The notes under the pieces are model-generated. The model made no database searches, was not told where the DNA came from, and worked only from the letters and a program-made list of their open reading frames with translations. A stretch of 15,000 bases of DNA from Trachelipus rathkii (lineage: Eukaryota > Arthropoda > Malacostraca > Isopoda > Trachelipodidae): the NCBI GenBank assembly GCA_015478945.1, contig JABUQX010021145.1:1-15000 (forward strand). The letters run 5' to 3'. Shown here in pieces: positions 7,951 through 15,000 of the stretch (position 1 is its first letter; each line of letters starts with the position of its first letter). A program made the translations under genes and the position numbers.

Positions 7951-8188
7951 CAGGGATGGCAATTTTGGTGATTTTTTGATTTTTTTTAAAAAAATCAATT
8001 TGTGATTTTTTTTATTTTTTTTATTTTTTTCTATTTTTTCAGATTCGTAACGTCACGCGATATATAATTTGTAACTTGCAAATTATATTTCGCGTGACGT
8101 TACGAATCCAAAAAATCAAAAATATCAAAAAAATCACATTGATTTTTTTTAAAAAAAATCAAAAAAATCACCAAAATTGCCATCCCTG
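7951..8188. mobile_element. Fold-back hAT-type MITE, 238 bp
   Basis: The element reads as one long inverted repeat. CAGGGATGGCAATTTTGGTG (7951-7970) is the exact reverse complement of the right end (8169-8188). The centre pairs GATTCGTAACGTCACGCGA (8042-8060) with 8090-8108, then ATATAATTTG (8062-8071) with 8079-8088, around a 7-base loop at 8072-8078. Only the T-rich middle of the arms differs, by indels of about 11 bp. Perfect 8-bp target duplications (GTTAGCAC) flank it. Each arm resembles the right end of the element at 7134-7623, so it probably arose as a right-end palindrome. There is no coding capacity. The tidy ends and exact duplication suggest a fairly recent insertion. Confidence 0.95.
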
Positions 8189-8196
8189 GTTAGCAC
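8189..8196 (+). other. Right target-site duplication of the fold-back MITE
   Basis: GTTAGCAC is an exact copy of 7943-7950 and begins directly after the CCCTG end. Confidence 0.92.
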
Positions 8197-8884
8197 ATAA
8201 TAGGAGTAGTGAAGGAGAATGAAGTTGAAATCATTATTAAAGTTATAACCTCGTGATTACAGATTTCAAAAGACTTGAGGTTTATGAAGAATGTCCTCTC
8301 AATAATTGTATTAAAAACTTCACTCTAATCCTAATGTTACAATCTATCGAAACTTTCTATCCACCTGGTTTGGTACATTCATATTATTTTTTTTTTTTCA
8401 TTTTTGGGGGAAATTTTTTGTTTATATTAAAATAAGTTTACGCCTTGTAAACTAAAATAGTGCCCAGTTGTGTTCACTGTACCAATATAGTTTCTAATGT
8501 GTTGTTTTCCGCATGAATATGAACAGCACTGAAGATAACAATACCGCTGGATATTTTCCACAACTTGAACACTCATAAAAAAATTTTCATTACTGCTGCA
8601 GTATCATGCCGTTGTCCAATCAGAAAGTCGCAATTTATTTAAAGCTTCGTAATATTGCCTCGGCTAGAAATTCTCCTTTTGTGCTTTCAAGTGCCGACAG
8701 CAATTAAGCCTAAATCTTTACAAACCGCAAATGTTTTCATCAATTTATATTAATATATACTCGTACTTTGGTTTGATTATTATTTTTATTCTTATAAATT
8801 AAAATTGAGACTTAAGACAAAAAATTTTGATAGTTTGAAAAATTTCGGTCACACCCTCCTCACCCTCCCCCCCCCCTGACTACG

Positions 8885-8888
<4 letters not shown>
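8197..8888. other. Unique intergenic stretch, no gene recognised
   Basis: Nearly 700 bp of low-GC unique DNA. The open frame at 8253-8435 has no motif and ends in T-run-encoded phenylalanine, so it is not called. A pyrimidine-rich patch at 8850-8876 ends in ten C residues (8867-8876), then CTGACTACGGCCA and the start of a long AT array. A junction of this kind can mark the end of a truncated retroelement, but no family can be named. Confidence 0.45.
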
Positions 8889-8949
<61 letters not shown>

Positions 8950-8990
8950 TATATTATATATATATATATATATAGAAAATATATATACTA

Positions 8991-9048
<58 letters not shown>
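8889..9048. repeat. Long AT microsatellite
   Basis: About 160 bp of alternating AT with perfect runs of over 50 bp at the left end and nearly 50 bp at the right end, interrupted near 8976 by GAAAAT. It is self-complementary and likely variable in length. Confidence 0.96.
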
Positions 9049-9051
<3 letters not shown>

Positions 9052-9522
9052 TTTAAAGTGGTCCTTTTAAAATTTTGAGGTCTAGCCCAAATAAATGGTC
9101 GAAAATAGGTAAGTCAGGTTAGGTTAAGTTTTGTTGGGTTCGTTAGAGAAACTAATAACCAGGTTTTTTTTCTTCTTTTTAACACAAATGTTCACAATGT
9201 TTATCATTTTCCCTATCCACCATTTGGTCCTAGCTTCAAAATTTTAACTGGTGGCATTTATTCAGTGAGAAATAGTGGGAAATTTGCTGCCATTTGAAAC
9301 ATCTTTTCCCCAGTAATGGGTTTCTGTTCCAGCAAAGCGTGTTTTGCTCTACGTGTTTTAGTAGTGTGCTAATATGAAGAAAACACAAACATATAATATT
9401 TATATTAAATATTATATAAAGTTTTCTATAACAAATTTTTAATGTAGGTCCAGTGAGTCTCCCTTCATCCTTTTTACATGTTTATAAAAACCTTATCAAA
9501 GCAAAACTCCAAACGAAAGCAC
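9049..9522. other. Unique stretch between AT arrays
   Basis: Unique DNA of moderate GC. It contains AGGTTAGGTTAAG near 9117, two units of the arthropod telomere-type TTAGG pentamer, too few to call a telomeric repeat. No gene recognised. Confidence 0.45.
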
Positions 9523-10112
<590 letters not shown>

Positions 10113-10282
10113 TTTGCAAGTTATCGGAAATTATGAAAAAGATGGACTACTTGGGAGACAGAAAAAAAGTTTTATTTGTGACCTTTTCCATGACAACACA
10201 AGCCTTGCCTTGTGGCAATTGCAGTTACCGCTGAAGATGTTCACCAGAAGAGTATGTGTTGCGTATTTTGTTTGTTCATTCG
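10113..10282. other. Unique spacer between AT and GA repeats
   Basis: Moderate-GC unique DNA. It lies within open frames on both strands that continue into the GA repeat, and those frames are kept open by the repeat. No motif recognised. Confidence 0.4.
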
Positions 10283-10302
10283 TGAGAGAGAGAGAGCAGA
10301 GA

Positions 10303-10356
<54 letters not shown>

Positions 10357-10431
10357 GAGGAGGAGAAGAGCAGAGAGAGAGAGACGAGGGAGGAGAGAGG
10401 AGAACAGAGGGAAGGAGGAGACGAAAGAGAG

Positions 10432-10484
<53 letters not shown>
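10283..10484 (+). repeat. (GA)n purine microsatellite with AGG/ACG variants
   Basis: About 200 bp of almost pure purine on the plus strand, with GAGG, GAAG and occasional C interruptions. On the minus strand it is (CT)n. All of the Arg/Glu-rich (plus) and Ser/Leu-rich (minus) open frames here are repeat artefacts. Such homopurine mirror tracts can adopt triplex (H-DNA) structures. Confidence 0.96.
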
Positions 10485-10487
<3 letters not shown>

Positions 10488-10499
10488 TTTTTCGTTTGA

Positions 10500-10672
10500 A
10501 TAACCAGGCGCCATTTTGGTTGGTACCTCTTTCTTCGAATCCATCAATAAAGCTGCGTTGCCACAAAGTATGAGGCAAAGCCACGTTGGAGAACTGTGGC
10601 AACGGTAGCACATTTGCCTGCAATGAAACTAAACAAATAAGTTTATACGTACAATGAGCAAAATATACTTAC
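10500..10672 (-). other. Weak candidate exon and short intron, minus strand
   Basis: On the minus strand a consensus donor GTAAGTAT starts at 10672 and an acceptor TTTAGTTTCATTGCAG ends at 10618, defining a possible 55-nt intron. The sequence after it (10617 down to about 10500) is markedly richer in G and C than the surroundings and open in two frames. One frame reads NVLPLPQFSNVALPHTLW and continues to NQNGAW before running into the CT repeat. The upstream side abuts the AAT domain, leaving at most about 35 nt of exon. No homology recognised; it may be a gene fragment or chance. Confidence 0.2.
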
Positions 10673-10702
10673 ACGAACGTCAGTACCAATTTTTCTCTAC
10701 GC

Positions 10703-11214
10703 ATAAACCTGTTTAATAATAATAATAATAATTGAATAATAATAATAATAATAATAATAATTGAAAATAATTTAATTATAAAACTAACTGAATAATAATA
10801 ATGATAATAATAATGATAATAATATAAATCTAATAATAATATAATACTAATAATAATAATAATAATAATAATTTTAAACTTAGAATAAATGCTACTACTA
10901 ATAATAATTATTATTTTTAAACTTAATAATAATAATAATAATTGAAAATAATTTAATTATAAAACGAACTGAATAATAATAATGATAATAATAATAATAT
11001 AATAATTATAATAATAATAATAATTTTAAACTTTGAATAAATGCTACTACTGATAATAATTATTATTTTTAAACTTAATAATAATAATATTTTCCAACAG
11101 TAATAATAATTTATAATAATAATAAGTAAAAATCTTAAAAGAATATAATAAATAAAAGTTTTAAAAGTTAATAATAATAATTTCTAATAATAATCCATTT
11201 ACAGATTTAAGTTA

Positions 11215-11295
<81 letters not shown>

Positions 11296-11548
11296 AATAA
11301 ATATCAAACTTAATATTAATAACAATAGTACATTTACAAATTTAAGAATAATAATAGTAAAAATAAGTAAATAAAAATCTTAAACTTAAAATAGCAATAA
11401 TTATAATAATTAATAATAATTATAATAATAATAAAATAATTTTAAGCTTAATATTAATAATAATAAATAATAATAAATAATAATAATTTAAGAACCATTT
11501 ATAAATTTTAGGTAAATAACTAATGATAATAAAATAATAATAATAATA

Positions 11549-11585
<37 letters not shown>

Positions 11586-11706
11586 TTTTTAACAATAATA
11601 ATGATAATACATTTACAAATTTAAGATCAATAATAATGATATAATAATTAATAAATAAATAAAAAATCTTTAACTTAAAATATTAATTATAAATAAAAAT
11701 TTAAAC

Positions 11707-11751
<45 letters not shown>

Positions 11752-12475
11752 AAATTTAAGATTAATAATAATAATATTAGGTGACAGTTTCAACCTTCAT
11801 AATAATAGATACTACTACTACTAATAATAATAATAAAAATAACAAAAGTAAATAATAATAATAATAACGGTGTTTTAAAACTTATAAATCAAATCTCATA
11901 ATATTAATTAATAGTTTTAAATTAAATAATAATAACATTAAAAAATAATAATGATAATAATAATAATAATGATAATAATAATATTCATACCAACAATAAA
12001 AGTTTTAAACTTGAAATGAATAATAATTTTAACAATGATAAAAATAAAAATATAGTTTAATAATAATAATAATACTAATAATAATATACTAAAAGTAATA
12101 TTAACAACAATAGCGGAAGTTCTAAACTTAAAAATATTATTATTAATAATAAAAATAATGATATTAATAATATTAAAAATAATAACGAGTTTTAAACTAA
12201 AAAAAAAATAAACAAATAAGTAATACTAATGTAATGCTACTAACAAAAAAAGAATAATTATAATTAATAATAATAGAAAATTTAAACTTGAAATCAATAA
12301 CGATAATTGTAATAATAAACTAGTTTTAAGCTTGATCTTCTAGTAATAATAATAATAATTATAATAATAAAACAAATTATAATTTATATTTAACTTAAAA
12401 TAATCAAAACAATCTACCTACTTTAGTTGGTGGTATATTTAAGAAATATTAACAAGCTGTTACTGCTAATAATAA
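10703..12475 (+). repeat. AAT-rich satellite-like domain, about 1.7 kb
   Basis: (AAT)n runs dominate; the longest is nearly pure for about 75 bp ending near 11287. They are interspersed with recurring non-AAT motifs. A TTTTAAACTT-type motif recurs at about 10872, 10913, 11023, 11066, 12003 and 12189, with variants near 11379, 12123, 12278 and 12323. A CATTTACAAATTTAAG-type motif recurs at 11196, 11331, 11496 and 11610, with a partial copy near 11749. A block of about 140-170 bp is duplicated at about 10759-10928 and 10940-11080. No coding potential. Confidence 0.92.
10759..11080 (+). repeat. Duplicated block within the AAT domain
   Basis: Two direct copies (about 10759-10928 and 10940-11080) share TTGAAAATAATTTAATTATA, then AACTGAATAATAATAATGAT, then GAATAAATGCTACTACT and a TTTTTAAACTTAAT tail. 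They differ by point changes and by the number of AAT units between these landmarks. Confidence 0.88.
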
Positions 12476-12477
12476 TC

Positions 12478-12478
<1 letters not shown>

Positions 12479-12517
<39 letters not shown>

Positions 12518-12600
12518 TATAATATATATATTTATATATCTATAATTATTAATATCTATATTATATATATATTATTAATATATATATGTGTGTGTATGTG
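12479..12600. repeat. Compound AT-GT microsatellite
   Basis: AT repeat with imperfections, ending in a short TGTGTGTATGTG run at about 12587-12600. Confidence 0.94.
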
Positions 12601-12878
12601 TTGAGTGTATCTCAGTGCCAGGGACATATATCCGTAATTTTACCCGTTGACTTCAATTATTTTTTAATTTTTATGTAACGTGACATTGCGCTACGTGACT
12701 TAGATTCTGCTTTGCTACATCACGTAAAGAAATGTATATTTTTTTAATTTATTTAACACTTGCTTAAAACATTTTAGTAAAATAAATCGCCATAGTTTTT
12801 TTTTTTTTTTTTTTAGCCTGGGTAAGCTGCGTCTTCATCAGCCCTAAGACGGTCCTACTTCAATCTCTTAGAGCCGCA
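12601..12878 (+). other. Presumed 5' region of the piggyBac element
   Basis: Unique DNA upstream of the piggyBac fossil. CAGTGCCAGGGACATATATC (12613-12632) resembles the style of some piggyBac-like termini, but no TTAA target and no matching right end are visible, so the boundary is unproven. ACGTGAC occurs at 12678-12684 and 12693-12699, with inverted TCACGTA at 12720-12726, possible subterminal repeats. A T run of about 18 occurs at 12797-12814, followed by AG. Confidence 0.35.
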
Positions 12879-13102
12879 GTGCTATGCATGACTGTCTTTT
12901 CTGATTGTGTAAGTAGTGAAATTGAGTGTGACAGTGACTTTGATGCATTAGTTGATATGAGGGAAAGTGAAGATCGAATGGATGAAACGTATGAAGAGAA
13001 AGAAGAAATGAAGATTTTAAGAAACACCATTCGAAGCGACAAAAAAACTGAAAGGAAAAAATAAAAATCTAGAGCAATATGAAGAAAAAAAAGAGAAGAT
13101 GA

Positions 13103-13136
<34 letters not shown>

Positions 13137-13272
13137 GAGAGAGAGAGAGAGAGAGGAGAGAGAGAGGAGGGAGAGAGGAGAGAGAGAGAGAGAGAGACAG
13201 AGGAGAGAGAGAGAGGAAGAGAGAGAAGGAGAGAGGAAGCAGACGAGAGAGAAGACCAGAGAGAGAGAGTAC

Positions 13273-13320
<48 letters not shown>

Positions 13321-14760
13321 GAGTGTCATTGATGTGATAATGTTACTTTTTTTTCTCCTGGATCGCCATATATTTGGACTGAAGATTATGAAGGTATGAA
13401 TGACTTCATTGTTTTTGGTGACCGTGCAATGCTGAAACTTTACAATTTTGATTTTTAATTCCTCTATGAATTTTTTTGGTCTCTTTGTAAAGGATGAGTT
13501 TTAAGACTTGATGGTTCGAGAAACCAATCATAATACTAAAGAACTTCAAAATCGTAAAAGCATCCAGGTCTATAATAAACAATTGGAAGGGTGTCTGTTT
13601 TTGTAATGAAAATATTTTTTAGGCTTATGAAATATTCAATTGTCTCATTTATCTGATAATTCGAAAAACAAATTGTCAATATGATCAGTGCAACTCAAAT
13701 CAATGTGTAGAAATAGTTTTTCCATTGATTGATAATAGAGAATTTTTCCAATTTCGTGGAAATCCTGATTCGGGAGAATCTTCAACAGGTAGATACACAG
13801 GACACACAAGCCATATCTTTCTTATAAATTTCTTACTAATATATATACAATGTAATATACTACTTATAGAGAGAACATTCACTTGATGAATCTATGGTCA
13901 TGTGGAATACCGTTTGTTCTTTCGGTAGTACATAATAAACAAAATCATATGAAATAAATTTATGCCAACTAATAAAACCTACAGGTTTGGTGTGTCGAAA
14001 ATCTTTGTGCATAGTAGTGTTCTAGATTCCACTGGTGCAAATGTACAATTACTGTCGGTGTTCTAGGACTTAGGGAAAGGTGGAACTACATATAGGCCAA
14101 GGTCTCACATGGATATTTATTATTATAATCATTACAGTATCTTGCTTCTATGAGAACTAAAAATAGCGTAGTACATAGGCAAATAGAAATGGAAAGAATA
14201 ACTCTATGCCACCATCTGACCGAACCGAAGAAAGATGACTAAAATATCATTATCTTCCAATAGTGTTCAAGTAACGAAATGGTGTAAAAGCAAGGATGTA
14301 TTAATAATTTCAAGTGAATAATGAGGATAAAAGTCAAGCAACCGTAGAAAAACCAATTTTAAGCAAACCTTAAGCTTAAGGAAATATCGTATAATATCAT
14401 ATTACCCATGTGAAAGAAAACTTCCGATGGTACTTCAGCTTGATATTAAAGCACTGCTTTTAAACGACAAACATGGTATCTTACATCTCTCTCTTCAGCC
14501 ATTCATGAATCCAGTTCTCACAATCATCGTAGCGTTTCTTTCCAAATGTTGTTCCCCGAAAGCAAATGGAAGATAAATTTCATTTTCCTTCAATGTCAAG
14601 CTAAGACATGAGAAAGAATCATAAGAAAATGTTTTTTGAGTGCTCTACAAATGTAAAGAGCAGTGGCACTATGCGGTCGCTCGTGAAAATCTTCCAGTAC
14701 TCTGATGTGACTAAGATAATTATTCCACGGCCGTACATATAATTTACCAGAACATTTAAT
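12879..14760 (+). pseudogene. piggyBac-type transposase fossil
   Basis: This is a decayed relic of a piggyBac transposase (DDE_Tnp_1_7 family). Blocks lie in family order across several frames. The acidic, Ser/Glu/Asp-rich N-terminus is open at 12879-13064. A (GA)n tract interrupts at 13105-13316. SSMNFFGLFVKDEF (13460-13501), a stop, then DLMVRETN (13505-13528) match the family's FF.LF..DE...IV.ETN block. HSLDESMVMW (13876-13905) holds the first catalytic Asp. HMDIYYYNHYS (14106-14138) resembles the second-Asp block, yMDNyY.S. QVTKWCKSKDVLIIS (14268-14312) matches the conserved KW..KrDV strand. YYPCERK near 14400 matches the segment after the usual GGVD..DQ site, which I could not find. FHFPSM (14578-14595) and ECSTNVKSSG (14638-14667) match the start of the C-terminal cysteine-rich domain. 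Many stops and shifts make it non-functional. Confidence 0.82.
13105..13316 (+). repeat. (GA)n microsatellite inside the piggyBac fossil
   Basis: About 210 bp of GA-rich purine repeat with GAGG, GACG and GAAG variants. It follows directly on an A/G-rich coding remnant (AAGAAAAAAAAGAGAAGATG), from which it may have expanded. Long Arg/Glu and Ser/Leu open frames on the two strands are repeat artefacts. Confidence 0.95.
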
Positions 14761-15000
14761 TTGTGGATGTCTATGTAATCTTGACGTCCGAATTTGAATA
14801 TTCACAGCTGATGCAGATACGAATCTTCAACATGTTATCTAATATACTTGATACCGCAAAGACAAGAGGCAATTTTAAACATTTGAGATACTTTGGTTTA
14901 CAATTCTAGTCTAGTAAATATTTTTATTATTAATGCCGTTGGAATCGTTGCTAGTAGTAGGATACCCATTCCGGTCGTGCTTACCACCTGACCAGCGATG
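14761..15000. other. Unique sequence downstream of the piggyBac fossil
   Basis: Low-GC DNA to about 14930, then a GC-richer end (CATTCCGGTCGTGCTTACC near 14968) that may belong to another feature cut by the window edge. The right terminus of the piggyBac element was not found here. Confidence 0.35.

Noticed and set aside
1287..8188. The hAT fossil at 1287-3495 as the transposase source for the two MITE-like elements
   Set aside because: Termini differ (TAGTGATGGG against CAGGGATGG) and subterminal repeats differ (GGAATC against GATTTTT), so a direct parent relationship is not supported.
8253..8435. 60-codon open frame
   Set aside because: No motif, and it is extended through a T homopolymer. 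Chance-level length in AT-rich DNA.
9115..9128. Telomeric TTAGG repeat
   Set aside because: Only two adjacent units (AGGTTAGGTTAAG), which is too short to call.
10114..10623. Overlapping Arg/Glu-rich (plus) and Ser/Leu-rich (minus) open frames of 95-160 codons
   Set aside because: They exist only because GA/CT dinucleotide repeats contain no stop codons. Flanking parts show no motif except the weak candidate exon listed separately.
13069..13332. Arg/Glu and Ser/Leu open frames of 77-86 codons
   Set aside because: They arise from the (GA)n tract inside the piggyBac fossil.
13700..13882. 60-codon minus-strand open frame
   Set aside because: Antisense to the piggyBac fossil between its ETN and LDES blocks, with no motif of its own.
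14596..14805. 69-codon minus-strand open frame
   Set aside because: It lies opposite the cysteine-rich C-terminal remnant of the piggyBac transposase, and the plus-strand reading explains the sequence better.

Overview
This window looks like non-coding, transposon-littered DNA from an animal nuclear genome, most likely an arthropod and plausibly a decapod crustacean. That assignment is inference: it rests on the extreme load of AT, AG/CT and AAT microsatellites, the low GC of the unique stretches, and the hAT and piggyBac transposon remains. I see no bacterial-type genes, operons, RNA genes or CRISPR arrays, and no intact protein-coding gene. Most open frames here are read-through of simple repeats.

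Layout. Positions 1-1286 hold unique low-GC DNA broken by AT microsatellites. Positions 1287-3495 are a complete but decayed hAT element: 8-bp terminal inverted repeats (TAGTGATG/CATCACTA), a frameshifted transposase fossil with recognisable TDN-like, RWNST-region, LDPR and C-terminal dimerisation blocks, and GGAATC hexamer repeats inside both ends. Positions 3496-3655 are AT repeat. Positions 3947-4788 are a minisatellite of about 19.5 copies of a 44/41-bp unit. Positions 4789-7124 are unique DNA and more AT tracts. Positions 7125-8196 carry two related non-autonomous hAT-type elements: one of about 490 bp with a longer interior, and one of 238 bp that is a near-perfect fold-back. Each is flanked by an 8-bp target duplication fitting the hAT pattern NTNNNNAN.

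From 8889 on, long AT tracts (one of about 590 bp) and a purine (GA)n tract lead into a roughly 1.7-kb AAT-rich domain at 10703-12475. This domain contains duplicated blocks and two recurring non-AAT motifs, so it behaves like a decayed satellite rather than a plain trinucleotide run. Positions 12879 to about 14760 hold a decayed piggyBac transposase. It has an acidic N-terminus, a (GA)n expansion, and the ETN, LDES, KW-KDV and cysteine-rich C-terminal blocks in the correct order.

The only hints of host coding sequence are two very weak candidate exons, at 5046-5197 on the plus strand and about 10500-10617 on the minus strand. The most informative structures are the paired MITE-like elements with their target-site duplications, the two transposase fossils, the 44-bp minisatellite, and the hidden higher-order structure of the AAT domain.
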